DNA of 64,000 bases, from contig NZ_JABAIJ010000009.1 of NCBI RefSeq assembly GCF_012641435.1, positions 124,001 through 188,000 on the forward strand, read 5' to 3'. Position 1 is the stretch's first letter. Each line of letters begins with the position of its first letter. Under the pieces are notes generated by a model. The model made no database searches and was not told the origin of the DNA. It saw only the letters and a program-made list of their open reading frames with translations. Of this stretch, positions 44,519 through 53,387 are shown piece by piece. The position numbers and the translations under genes are program-made. The stretch comes from Rhizobium sp. P38BS-XIX. Lineage in GTDB: Bacteria; Pseudomonadota; Alphaproteobacteria; Rhizobiales; Rhizobiaceae.

Positions 44519-46351
44519 TCAGCTGCGGCCGAACAGCCGTTCGATATCCGAGAGCTTCAGTTCTATGTAGGTCGGCCGGCCATGATTGCACTGGCCCGAT
44601 CCCGGCGTCGCCTCCATCTGGCGAAGAAGCGCATTCATCTCCTCGGGCCGCAAGCGTCGCCCTGAGCGCACGGAGCCGTGGCAGGCCATGGTCGCGGCAA
44701 CATATTCGAGCTTGGCGTTAAGCCCCGAGGCCGTATCCCATTCCGCAACCTCGTCGGCCAACTGCCGGATCAGCCCTTGCGCATCGACTTCACCGAGCAT
44801 CGCCGGTGTTTCTCGAACGGCGATCGCGCCGGGGCCAAAGCGCTCGATGGCAAGGCCGAGTTCGCCGAGTTGGTCGGCAAACGCCATCAACCGGTCGCAA
44901 TCTTCTTCCGGCAGATCGACGATTTCAGGGATGAGCAGCACTTGGGAGGACAAGCGCTTCGAGTGCAGTGCCTTGCGCATCGCTTCGAAGACCAGCCGTT
45001 CATGCGCGGCGTGCTGGTCGACGATCACGAGGCCGCTATCCGTCTGGGCGACGATGTAATTCTCGTGCAGCTGCGCGCGGGCGGCCCCCAGCGGAAAGCG
45101 GGAAGGTTCTTCGGCCTGTTTGGGTTCATTCAGTGGTACGTCCGCGCGCGCCGTCGGCATTGTGAGCCCATCGAAGGCAGCTTGTGGCTTTTCGGCAAAC
45201 CCATAGGCGGCCCCCGTTACCGCTGCGGGCTCGAAAGGTCGCGATGGCGACGTTTCGCGCGTCCATGGGGTCGGTGCCGGCGACGGCCGCCAGCCGGGCT
45301 GGAAACCGGAGCGTCCGGCGCTGAAAGCGCGCAACATGCCATCCCCACCTGTCGTCGCTGCGCGGTCGCCCTCGCGCGCCAGCGCCTCACGAACCGCGCC
45401 GACGATCAGGCCTCGCACGAGGCCGGGATCGCGGAACCGCACATCCGACTTTGCCGGATGCACGTTGACGTCCACCAGCGCCGGATCAAGTCTCAAGGAC
45501 AGGACGGCCACAGGGTAGCGGCCGGAAGGAATGGTTTCGGCATAGGCGCCGCGAATGGCGGACAGGATCAGCTTGTCCTGCACCGGCCGTCCGTTGACGA
45601 AGGCATATTGATGGGCGGAGTTGCCGCGATTGAAGGTCGGAACACCGGCAAAGCCGGTCAGGCTCACATCCTCGCGCACCGCGTCGAGCGCAATGGCATT
45701 GTCCTTGAATTCGCTGCCGAGGATTTGCGCCATCCGGGCGAGATGATCGTCACCCGTCGCGGGAAGTTCCAGCGTCGAGCGGTCGCTTCCCGACAGCACG
45801 AAGCGGACGCGCGGAAAAGCGATCGCCATGCGCTTGACGATTTCAGTGATAGCCGCCGCCTCTGCCTTCTCCGTCTTGAGGAATTTGAGGCGTGCGGGCG
45901 TCGCGAAGAAGAGGTCGCGCACCTCGACGATCGTGCCGGGATTGGCCGCGGTCGGGCGCAGATGCAAGACCTTGCCGCCCGCCACCGCAATCTCCGCTCC
46001 GCCCGCCGCGCCCGCCCTGCGGCTCGCGATCGACAATTTGGCGACGGAACCGATGGAGGGCAGGGCTTCGCCACGGAAGCCCAGCGTGCGGATATCGTCC
46101 AGCGTGTCCGAAATCTTCGAAGTGCAATGGCGCCTGACCGCAAGCTCCAAATCGACCTCTTCCATGCCGGAGCCATTGTCCGTCACGCGCAGCAGCGCCT
46201 TGCCGCCGCCAGCCGTGGCGATTTCGATCCGCGTCGCGCCGGCATCCAGCGCATTCTCGATCAATTCCTTGGCGGCGCTTGCCGGGCGCTCGATGACTTC
46301 GCCCGCGGCGATCTGGTTGATCAGGGTTTCGGAGAGTTGCTTGATGGCCAT
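44519..46351 (-). CDS. mutL: DNA mismatch repair protein MutL
   Basis: GHKL ATPase that links MutS recognition to downstream repair, 610 residues. The N-terminal ATPase shows IAAGEVIERPASAAKELIENALDAGA, DNGSGM and GFRGEALPSIGSVAKLSI; the transducer domain has FVNGRPVQDKLILSAIRGAY. A disordered linker (residues 340-415, Pro/Ala-rich) leads to the C-terminal dimerisation domain with DQHAAHERLVFE and ATMACHGSVRSGRRL. The DQHAAHERxxFE motif of endonuclease-active MutL is present (DQHAAHERLVFE), with the CHGS element. The start at 46351 gives the usual AIKQLSETLIN N-terminus. Confidence 0.95.
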   Translation of the reverse strand: MAIKQLSETLINQIAAGEVIERPASAAKELIENALDAGATRIEIATAGGGKALLRVTDNGSGMEEVDLELAVRRHCTSKISDTLDDIRTLGFRGEALPSIGSVAKLSIASRRAGAAGGAEIAVAGGKVLHLRPTAANPGTIVEVRDLFFATPARLKFLKTEKAEAAAITEIVKRMAIAFPRVRFVLSGSDRSTLELPATGDDHLARMAQILGSEFKDNAIALDAVREDVSLTGFAGVPTFNRGNSAHQYAFVNGRPVQDKLILSAIRGAYAETIPSGRYPVAVLSLRLDPALVDVNVHPAKSDVRFRDPGLVRGLIVGAVREALAREGDRAATTGGDGMLRAFSAGRSGFQPGWRPSPAPTPWTRETSPSRPFEPAAVTGAAYGFAEKPQAAFDGLTMPTARADVPLNEPKQAEEPSRFPLGAARAQLHENYIVAQTDSGLVIVDQHAAHERLVFEAMRKALHSKRLSSQVLLIPEIVDLPEEDCDRLMAFADQLGELGLAIERFGPGAIAVRETPAMLGEVDAQGLIRQLADEVAEWDTASGLNAKLEYVAATMACHGSVRSGRRLRPEEMNALLRQMEATPGSGQCNHGRPTYIELKLSDIERLFGRS

Positions 46352-46696
46352 GGCGTCATTCTCGTGGATTCGCAGCGGTGTGTGAAGAGCAAAGGCAATC
46401 CGCGGTTCGTCATCCACCCGTTTCCGTTTCGGGGCTTTGTTAAGAAATTTAATCAATGTTTAAGGGAATGATGACAGGTTGCGGAAGAAGAACTTGAAAT
46501 GACTGCAGGTGGCGCGCCTCGTGCACGCTGAGGGCTCTGGATGGCAGGTTGGTGGCCATCAATATTCATGAGCCAGGTTCCATCTGTTTCAAGTGCCCAG
46601 GCCAGCATGATATTTTCATAAATTTGCCTAGCAGAGCGAACATCGCCCTGTCGATTATTCATGCTGTGAAACGGGTTGAGTGTAGGAACAGAACGA
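46352..46696. other. Gene-free interval between mutL and the PAS/receiver gene
   Basis: About 345 bases between divergent genes, markedly AT-rich around 46440-46480 and 46600-46640. It should hold both promoters. No RNA gene, repeat or clear operator seen. Confidence 0.45.
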
Positions 46697-48418
46697 ATGA
46701 CTGCCGGGACCGAGAAGGCAGCTTTGGCAATGATGGCGGAAGAATTGGCTTCCGGTGGCAATCTGCAGGCCATGGTCTTCGACGCGTTCTGTGATGGTCT
46801 CTCCAGCGCATTCTTCGCTTACGACAAAAACGATCAGCTGCTGTTCGCCAGCCGGCAGGTTCTGAATTTCTTCCCCGTTCAGCCGGAGTTCCTGCAGCCG
46901 CCGACGCGGCTGCGCGATTTCCTGGGCGCTGTCTTCGATGCTGGCATGCAGTATCAGGGCAAGGCATCCGGCAATCGCGATGACTGGATTTCGCAGCGCA
47001 TCGCCTCGCACTGGCGCGAGCGCTTCGAGATGACCGAGCACTTCGCCGATGATCGCTGGGTTCGCATCATCAAGCGGCGGCTGCCGTCCGGCATTGGTCT
47101 GTGCATTCTCTCCGACGTGTCCGAAGTCAAGAAACGTGAAGAGCAGTGGCGTATCGACATGGAGCGCGTGCAGTTGACCGAGGATATTCTCGACAACCTG
47201 CCGTTTCCGCTCTTCGTCAAAGATCAGAACATGATCTATGTGGCGGTCAACCGCGCGTTCTGCGAGAAATATCAGACGGCTCCCGACGAGGTTCGCGGCC
47301 GCAAGAGTATCGATCTTTTCTCCACCGACCTTGCCCATCGCTTCGAAGAGAGCGACCGGCATGTCGTCGAGACCGGGGAAATGTCGATCTCGCGCCAGCG
47401 CCAGATCTCGCGCGATGGCGTCGAGCGCGACATCGTCACGCGAAAGCAGCGCATCGGTAAGCCCGGGCGTTATTTCGTCATCGGCACCATGCAGGATCTG
47501 CCCAAGGAGGGCAGCGATTTCGACGAGTTCGCACTGGCATCGAACATCAAGGAAAATAGCGATCGCTCCTATCGCCGCGCCTATGTTCCGATGGTTGCCC
47601 TGCAGACGATTTCACGGCGTCCCGTCGCTATGGAAACTTTCGTTCCCGAGAACTTCAACGGCCGCAAGATCCTGGTCGTGACACCGGATTTCGCCGCCGA
47701 GACGGCTGCGTTGAAGACACTTGGCAAATATGGCTTCGAGGCCTGTGTCGTGCACGATGAAAACGAGGAAGCGGCCTTTCTCGACGTCGCAAGCGCACAT
47801 GGCGTCAAGATCGATCTGGTGATCGTCGACAACCAGCTCGGTAAACGCGGCATCGAGCTTGCCGAGCGCCAGAATGTTGCCGCCCTCTCTCTCGATGGCT
47901 CGCAACTCGCCAGCGAACTGACCTTCGTTATCGCCCGCCACTTCAATCGCAATATTCGCGACGGGATTGGCGATGGGATCGAACCGGTTGCGCAGGATTG
48001 GGGTCGCGGCGATGGGGATGGCCGTCGCGCGCAGATCCTGGTTGCCGAAGATAACGCCATCAACCAGATCGTCTTTGCGCAGATCCTGGATGGGCTCGGC
48101 TACAGTCATGTCATCGCGGCCAGCGGCGACGAGGCTGTACGGCTTTGGCAGGAGCATCAACCGGACCTGATCCTGATGGATATTTCCCTGCCGGGTCTGA
48201 ATGGATTTGAGGCGGCAAGACTGATCCGTGGCACTGAAAAGGGCAGCGGCATGCATACGCCGATCGTTGGCGTTCTGACGCAGGCTTTCGAGCGCGATCG
48301 CAAGGAATGTGCGGAGGCAGGCATGGACGATGTGATCCTGAAGCCGGTCAGCCCCGATATCATCGAGACCGTCTTCCAGAAATACATGCGTACCGCGCGA
48401 AAAGCGCAAAATAGATAG
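46697..48418 (+). CDS. PAS-PAS-pseudoreceiver-receiver protein without kinase core
   Basis: A 573-residue signalling protein. Two PAS-type sensor regions occupy about residues 30-145 and 165-275 (the second holds FPLFVKDQNMIYVAVNRAFCEKY). Residues 310-410 look like a receiver fold (KILVVTPDFAAETAALKTLG, then LVIVDNQLG), but it is degenerate. A complete receiver follows (QILVAEDNAINQIVFAQIL from residue 444, phospho-acceptor Asp495 in LILMDISLPG, Lys in ILKPVSP). There is no HisKA or HATPase domain, so it looks like a hybrid kinase whose catalytic core was replaced or lost. A GGDEF-EAL gene follows 126 bases later. Soluble; no membrane segment. Confidence 0.85.
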   Translation: MTAGTEKAALAMMAEELASGGNLQAMVFDAFCDGLSSAFFAYDKNDQLLFASRQVLNFFPVQPEFLQPPTRLRDFLGAVFDAGMQYQGKASGNRDDWISQRIASHWRERFEMTEHFADDRWVRIIKRRLPSGIGLCILSDVSEVKKREEQWRIDMERVQLTEDILDNLPFPLFVKDQNMIYVAVNRAFCEKYQTAPDEVRGRKSIDLFSTDLAHRFEESDRHVVETGEMSISRQRQISRDGVERDIVTRKQRIGKPGRYFVIGTMQDLPKEGSDFDEFALASNIKENSDRSYRRAYVPMVALQTISRRPVAMETFVPENFNGRKILVVTPDFAAETAALKTLGKYGFEACVVHDENEEAAFLDVASAHGVKIDLVIVDNQLGKRGIELAERQNVAALSLDGSQLASELTFVIARHFNRNIRDGIGDGIEPVAQDWGRGDGDGRRAQILVAEDNAINQIVFAQILDGLGYSHVIAASGDEAVRLWQEHQPDLILMDISLPGLNGFEAARLIRGTEKGSGMHTPIVGVLTQAFERDRKECAEAGMDDVILKPVSPDIIETVFQKYMRTARKAQNR

Positions 48419-48544
48419 TTTTTCCAATGAGATCGCGCACCACGCCAAATTATCGTATGCGTCGAATGGTTGTCGTCTCGCCATCCTTTTTTAAGACTTC
48501 GCCGTCATGCTTTTTCCAAGGGTGGAGAAACATCAGGACCGAAT

Positions 48545-49900
48545 ATGAAATCGGCTGAAATGCTGCTGGGGCCAGTCAGTCAGGAATCACAGACGATTGC
48601 TTACACTGATCCGCTGACGGGATTGGGCAATCGCCATCGAATGCGCGAACGCACGCGCTCACTTTCGCTCGAGCGCGCCAGCGATCCGGCTCCTTTTACC
48701 ATCGGTATCGTCAATCTGGACTCTTTCAAGCCGATCAACGATCTGTTCGGTGTCGAGGCGGGTGACGAAATCCTGTGTCAGGTGGCGCACCGTTTGAGGG
48801 CCTGCATTCCCGATGGCGCGACGGTGACCCGCCATGACGGCGACGAATTCGCCTTCGTCCTGCCGCTCGTTTTCGAGCGTGTCGGCGCGGAAAAATTCGG
48901 CCAGATGATTCGGGAGGTGTTGTCCGCTCCCTATGACCTCGGCGACCGCAATGTCAGACTGTCCGCTTCCTTCGGCTTTGCCATTCATCCCTTCGCCGGC
49001 GACCAGTTCGACGATCTGCTGAAGAACGCCGATACGGCGCTCTATCGTTCCAAGCGTCGCGGCCGCGGCCAGATCACCGTTTATTCCAAGGAGATCGCCC
49101 AGGAGATGAAGCGGGCGACGCAGCTTGAGCAGGCGCTGCGAAATGCCATCATCTCCGATGCCATCGACGTGCATTTTCAGCCGATCGTCTCGCTCGCCAA
49201 CAACATGGTCCTCGGTTTCGAGGCGCTGGCGCGCTGGAACGATGCGGATCTCGGCTTTGTGTCGCCTGCCGTTTTCGTGCCGCTGGCCGAAGAGCGCGGA
49301 TTCATCGACGCCCTGTCGGAAGCGCTTCTGCGCAAGGCTGCGGAAGCCGCGCTATCCTGGCCGCGCGACGTCTTCCTGTCCTTCAATCTGTCTTCGGCGC
49401 AGCTCATGGACCCGGGCACCAGCAGCAGCGTGCTTGCCATTCTCGCGCGCGTCGGTCTCGACCCGCATCGCCTGGAACTCGAAATCACTGAAACCGCCGT
49501 CATGAGTTCGGCCGATACGGCTCACCGCATCATTTCCGACCTGCGTTCAGCCGGCGTTCGAATTTCGCTCGACGATTTCGGCACCGGCCAGTCAAGCCTT
49601 GGCCGCTTGCGTGAATTCAACTTCGACAAGGTGAAGATCGATCGTGCCTTCGTGTCGAGGATGAATTCGGATCGCGCTTCCGAACATATCATCAAGGCCG
49701 TTCTTGCCATGTGCGAGGGGCTGGAGCTACGCGTGGTTGCCGAAGGCATCGAGGAACATGCGGAAGCGGCCAAGCTTCGCGCGCTCGGCTGCGCCATGGG
49801 GCAGGGCTACTATTTCGGCAAGCCCGCAGACGCCGCTACCACGCTTCGATATCTGCAGGCGCATTATCTGGAATATACCCACGAGCGCGAAATCGCCTGA
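48545..49900 (+). CDS. Bifunctional GGDEF-EAL c-di-GMP protein
   Basis: A soluble 451-residue protein joining a diguanylate cyclase domain (from residue 22, YTDPLTGLGNRHRM) and a c-di-GMP phosphodiesterase EAL domain (from residue 205). The GGDEF signature reads DGDEF (RHDGDEFAF) and the RxxD inhibitory site is absent, so cyclase activity is uncertain. EAL catalytic residues are intact: GFEALARW, SFNLSSAQL, ELEITET, DDFGTGQSSLG, KIDRAFV and VVAEGIE. Net activity is probably c-di-GMP breakdown. No sensor domain is attached; the upstream PAS/receiver protein may provide it. The start at 48545 follows AGGA by six bases. Confidence 0.93.
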   Translation: MKSAEMLLGPVSQESQTIAYTDPLTGLGNRHRMRERTRSLSLERASDPAPFTIGIVNLDSFKPINDLFGVEAGDEILCQVAHRLRACIPDGATVTRHDGDEFAFVLPLVFERVGAEKFGQMIREVLSAPYDLGDRNVRLSASFGFAIHPFAGDQFDDLLKNADTALYRSKRRGRGQITVYSKEIAQEMKRATQLEQALRNAIISDAIDVHFQPIVSLANNMVLGFEALARWNDADLGFVSPAVFVPLAEERGFIDALSEALLRKAAEAALSWPRDVFLSFNLSSAQLMDPGTSSSVLAILARVGLDPHRLELEITETAVMSSADTAHRIISDLRSAGVRISLDDFGTGQSSLGRLREFNFDKVKIDRAFVSRMNSDRASEHIIKAVLAMCEGLELRVVAEGIEEHAEAAKLRALGCAMGQGYYFGKPADAATTLRYLQAHYLEYTHEREIA

Positions 49901-49912
49901 GCCCAAAGTGAA

Positions 49913-49945
49913 AGCGGCGGCCCTTTCGGACCGCCGCTCTTTGTT
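49913..49945. terminator. Terminator between convergent genes
   Basis: An eight-base AGCGGCGG/CCGCCGCT stem (49913-49920 with 49931-49938), followed by CTTTGTTT on the plus strand, lies between the GGDEF-EAL stop and the end of the convergent PRC-barrel gene. Confidence 0.78.
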
Positions 49946-49962
49946 TCGTCTGACCATCCAAT

Positions 49963-50604
49963 TTACTTGTTGGTGGTCGACGATGTCGTCGTATTGTCTG
50001 TCGCCGGCATGGTCGATGACGTGCCTGCACCAGCCGTGCTAGCGGCCTTTTCCGAGGCCTGCATCTGGAGCGTCTTGAACTCCGGAGCGGCCTTCAGCGA
50101 ATCCGCCGTTTCCGTCGTCGTCAACTTGATCGTACCATCCTGTGCGTTCTGGGTGGCACTGATCTTGTCAAACGGAACAGCGACGTTCTTCTGGCCCATG
50201 CCAAGGAAGCCGCCTACACCGACAACCGCTGCGACCACACCGCCCTGCTTCTGCAGGATCAGGTCGTTGATGCTGCCGATGCTTTCATTCTGACCGTTAT
50301 AGACCGATTGGCCCATATAGGTCTTGGCGCTGATCTGATCAGCCGACTGCTGGGTCAGATAGGTGCCGGCCTGCTCCGTGCCTGTTGCCGGAGCCGGTGC
50401 TTCGGCCTTGGTCTGCGGCGCCGCCGCGTCTGGCTTGGTGGCATCGGGCGTTGCTGCCGGAGCCGATTGCGTCAAGGGGGCATTGCCGCCGCCGGTGCCG
50501 CCATTCGATGGCTGCTGCGCTTGAGCGAAAGCCATCGGCGAAAGAACGGATGCAGTGGCAAAGATTGCGCCTGCAGCCACGGAAGTGAAAAGTTTCCCAG
50601 TCAT
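49963..50604 (-). CDS. Secreted PRC-barrel domain protein
   Basis: Exported 213-residue protein: a signal peptide (cleavage near AFA, residue 27), a low-complexity Ala/Pro/Thr spacer (residues 30-85), and one PRC-barrel domain (ISAKTYMGQSVYNGQNESIGSINDLILQKQGGVVAAVVGVGGFLGMGQKNVAVPF). PRC-barrels in rhizobia are common, stress-associated, periplasmic proteins without a known partner. The C-terminal tail is Thr/Ser-rich. The start at 50604 gives the clean signal peptide; a longer frame to 50694 is not supported. Confidence 0.85.
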   Translation of the reverse strand: MTGKLFTSVAAGAIFATASVLSPMAFAQAQQPSNGGTGGGNAPLTQSAPAATPDATKPDAAAPQTKAEAPAPATGTEQAGTYLTQQSADQISAKTYMGQSVYNGQNESIGSINDLILQKQGGVVAAVVGVGGFLGMGQKNVAVPFDKISATQNAQDGTIKLTTTETADSLKAAPEFKTLQMQASEKAASTAGAGTSSTMPATDNTTTSSTTNK

Positions 50605-50907
50605 CGTGAACCTACCTTTCATTCTGATGGGCATGGCTATTTGAAACACATGCATACCAGTACCACGTGTGGTCGGTTGCGCATCAACCGCCATCCGTAC
50701 CGGTTGTAAGGCTAATGGCTCAGGAGGTTATTGGTTCCGTCAAAAGTTGCGGCAGATAGGCTGGCCTATACTGAAAGTCGCAGTAATTCCGCTGAAAATC
50801 AAAGGGTTGGTCATGATAAACTTTGGGCGGCGCACGCTTGCCAGCATGCACCGCCCAGATTGTCTGAATGCGCTGTTCGCCCTGTTGATGGCAAGGGCAA
50901 GCCGCAA
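50605..50907. other. Gene-free interval between PRC-barrel and SMP-30 genes
   Basis: About 300 bases upstream of the PRC-barrel gene and downstream of the sugar-acid operon (both leftward). It contains a 6-5-6 CGGTTG/CAACCG inverted repeat at 50674-50690, which may belong to the PRC-barrel promoter. No gene seen; the long rightward frame here is antisense to real genes. Confidence 0.4.
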
Positions 50908-51795
50908 TCAAAGCTTGTACGGTGGATCGAAAACGCCTCGTACGGTCGGGCCCAGCTCCAGAAGAGCGCCTGCTTGGGGCTGCATGGAGCGTGCTTCGTC
51001 GTCCAGGCCTTCCCAGGCCGTAGTAACAGCCAGCCGATCAGCGTTTTTACCAATGAAGGCTGGGCACGAGGGCTGCATGGCAGGCACGCGGTAGCGTTCG
51101 ATACGCAGACCATCCGGGCTATACTTGTCCACAAAGCCGGAACCCCATCGTGCGTTCCATATATAGCCGTCGGCATCGCACACGGAACCGTCGAGGCCGC
51201 CAGGATCTTCCATGCTGTCCACCATGACGATCGGCTCGCCCGCCGGAAGACCGGTTTCCGGATCGACGAGAACCCGCATCAACTGACTGACGCGCGTATC
51301 GGTGAAATATCCGATCGTTCCATCCGGAGAAAAGCAGATCGAGTTCGGAATGCTGATCTGATCGAAGATCTTCGTCACCTTGCCGCCTGCGACATGGTAG
51401 ATGGCGCCAGCCTGCATTTCGGCGCGCTTGCCCATCGTGCCGATCCACAGGGAGCCGGATATATGGGTGCGGCCATCATTGGAGCGGTTCTCCGGCTTGT
51501 CGGCCTCGATCGCAGCATAAAAGCTGAGTTCGCCGCTGGCGATATCGCGGAGAAACAGTCCTTCTTCGGTCGCAATGATCTGTCGTTCCGCGTCGACGCG
51601 CGCCAGCACGCTTGCCATCATCGGCAGTTCGTGAACCTGCTTCTTGCCGGTCGGCAAATGCAACTCATGAAGTTCCTTGCCAAGGATATTGAACCACCAG
51701 ACCGTGTCCGTATCGGGGTCATACGTTGGACCCTCACCCAGGACAGACGAGGTCTCGCAGAGTGTCTTGCCCTGAAAATCATGAATATCGGTCAC
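50908..51795 (-). CDS. SMP-30/gluconolactonase family protein (sugar lactonase)
   Basis: Six-bladed beta-propeller lactonase of 295 residues opening sugar 1,4- or 1,5-lactones with a divalent metal. Typical propeller segments are LGEGPTYDPDTDTVWWFNI (metal Glu), ISIPNSICFSPDGTIGYFTDT (metal Asn), and ED-PGGLDGSVCDADGYIWNARWG (metal Asp). Start is a GTG, with AGGAG eight bases upstream. Last gene of the SDR-dgoK-dgoA operon; its stop-to-start distance from dgoA is three bases. It would hydrolyse galactonolactone in this context, which is inference. Confidence 0.9.
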   Translation of the reverse strand: MTDIHDFQGKTLCETSSVLGEGPTYDPDTDTVWWFNILGKELHELHLPTGKKQVHELPMMASVLARVDAERQIIATEEGLFLRDIASGELSFYAAIEADKPENRSNDGRTHISGSLWIGTMGKRAEMQAGAIYHVAGGKVTKIFDQISIPNSICFSPDGTIGYFTDTRVSQLMRVLVDPETGLPAGEPIVMVDSMEDPGGLDGSVCDADGYIWNARWGSGFVDKYSPDGLRIERYRVPAMQPSCPAFIGKNADRLAVTTAWEGLDDEARSMQPQAGALLELGPTVRGVFDPPYKL

Positions 51796-51798
51796 AGA

Positions 51799-52434
51799 TC
51801 ACGCTCCTATGGCTACATCATAGGCATAGATGGTGGCCTTGGCGCGTTCGGCAACCTCTGCGGCCGTCATTCCCGGCTTGTAAAGGCTCGTTCCAAGGCC
51901 GAAAGCAAGGATGCCTGCCTTGGTGTAATCGGCGAAATTCTTGTCCGAAACACCGCCTACGGCTGCAATGACAAGCTCTGGAGGCAGGACGGCGCGGATC
52001 GCCGTGATGCCGGAAGCGCCAAGCACGCCGGCCGGAAAAAATTTCAGGCCAGTCGCACCGGCCCGGGCCGCCAACAGCGCTTCCGTGGCGGTGAAGACAC
52101 CCGGCATCGTGACCATGCCCTTGTCCCTGGCGCGGCTGATGACCGCAGGCTCCACATTCGGCGTTACCAGCAATTTGCCGCCGGCTGCGTCGAGCCTGTC
52201 GACATCTTCGACCGTCAACACCGTGCCGGCGCCGATCAGGCAATCGGCCGGCGCCATCTTGGCTGCGGTTTCGATCGAGCGGAACGGCTCCGGCGAGTTC
52301 AGCGGGATTTCGATGGCTCTGAAGCCTGTTTCGATCAGCGTGCCGACGATGTCAGCCGTCTCCTCCGGCTTGATGCCGCGAAGGATGGCAATGAGCGGGC
52401 GCTTCATGGACGGGAAGGGGATGCGGGTTGTCAT
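51799..52434 (-). CDS. dgoA: 2-dehydro-3-deoxy-6-phosphogalactonate aldolase
   Basis: Class I aldolase cleaving KDPGal to pyruvate and glyceraldehyde 3-phosphate, 211 residues. Motifs are LIAILRGIKPEET, FRAIEIPLNSP (Glu), LIGAGTVLT, and the Schiff-base lysine in ATGLKFFPAG. KDPG (Eda) and KDPGal aldolases share the fold; the neighbouring dgoK and the IAILRGI start favour DgoA. Its ATG overlaps the dgoK stop by one base. A longer frame that continues to 53337 is an artefact of the overlap. Confidence 0.93.
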   Translation of the reverse strand: MTTRIPFPSMKRPLIAILRGIKPEETADIVGTLIETGFRAIEIPLNSPEPFRSIETAAKMAPADCLIGAGTVLTVEDVDRLDAAGGKLLVTPNVEPAVISRARDKGMVTMPGVFTATEALLAARAGATGLKFFPAGVLGASGITAIRAVLPPELVIAAVGGVSDKNFADYTKAGILAFGLGTSLYKPGMTAAEVAERAKATIYAYDVAIGA

Positions 52435-53366
52435 CAGCTTTTGCTTTCGTTCGTGAACCAGATGGCTTCGGCCGCAGCGGAAAGTCCGCGGCGGACAGCG
52501 GCATCGGCATCGATGGTCTGGTAGGTGAGGGAGAGGGCGCGGAATGCGTCCTCGTAGAGTGCCTGCAGGCGTCCGGAGGCAACGAGCGTGATGGACGCTC
52601 CTTGTCCAGCCGAAGAGAGTGCTCCGGCAATTTCGGCGCCGATCAATGTGCCGGAGATCAGCGCCTGCGCGCCGGCGGCTGTGGCGCCATGGAGAAGTTG
52701 TCCGGAACGGGCGGTAAAGAGCAGATTGGTGGCGAGTTGCGGCTTTGCGAAAGCCGCCTTGAGGGACGCTTCGAAAGCTGCGGTGTCTGCACTCATCTCC
52801 GCCGCGCCGGCAACCGCATGAGACAGGATGCTGTGCTTGGTGATGATGTCGAAAAGCTCGCCGGTCATGAAGGTCGAGAAGCCCGTTACCTGGCCATCGA
52901 GCACACGCACCCATTTCGAGTGCGTTCCCGGCATGCAGACGATCTGCTCGCCCTTGGCATCGGCAGGGATCGCGCCGAGCAGCTGGGTCTCTTCGCCGCG
53001 CATGACGTCGGGCGCATCCTTGCTGCGTTGGGCGAGGCCCGGGAGGATACGCACGTCGCGCGTCTGGTCGGGAACGGCGACCGCACCCGTCAGGATGGAC
53101 GCAAGCGACGCCGGCGTGTCGATATACCCGGCTTCTATCCACCCCTGGCGTGCGCCTGCCATGCCGCAGACGATGACGGGAATATCCGACGGCGCGGAGG
53201 TGGCGTCCAGATGCGTCTGTAGCACCTTGGCAAAGCCGGCTTGGGCTGCCGTCGTCATGCCTTCGCCGCTGCGGCGCTCCGCAACGATGCTGCCATCCTT
53301 GCCGACGAGCCAGAGGCGAAAACTGCTGGTTCCCCAATCCACCGCGACATATGCGGGTTCAGTCAT
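52434..53366 (-). CDS. dgoK: 2-dehydro-3-deoxygalactonokinase
   Basis: Phosphorylates KDGal to KDPGal using ATP, 310 residues of the DgoK family in the sugar-kinase/HSP70/actin fold. The N-terminal phosphate loop AVDWGTSSFRLWLV and the family blocks VIVCGMAGARQGWIEAGYID and VCMPGTHSKWVRVLDGQV are present. It lies 21 bases after the SDR gene and overlaps dgoA. No dgoD (galactonate dehydratase) is within the window, so that step is encoded elsewhere. Confidence 0.93.
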   Translation of the reverse strand: MTEPAYVAVDWGTSSFRLWLVGKDGSIVAERRSGEGMTTAAQAGFAKVLQTHLDATSAPSDIPVIVCGMAGARQGWIEAGYIDTPASLASILTGAVAVPDQTRDVRILPGLAQRSKDAPDVMRGEETQLLGAIPADAKGEQIVCMPGTHSKWVRVLDGQVTGFSTFMTGELFDIITKHSILSHAVAGAAEMSADTAAFEASLKAAFAKPQLATNLLFTARSGQLLHGATAAGAQALISGTLIGAEIAGALSSAGQGASITLVASGRLQALYEDAFRALSLTYQTIDADAAVRRGLSAAAEAIWFTNESKS

Positions 53367-53387
53367 AGGAATTGCTCCAATTCATTA

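Noticed and set aside
44678..46471. 597-codon plus-strand frame opposite mutL
   Set aside because: mutL on the minus strand has all family motifs; this is its shadow.
52434..53337. 512-codon frame extending dgoA through dgoK
   Set aside because: The upstream part is out of frame with dgoK and has no family pattern; dgoA starts at 52434.
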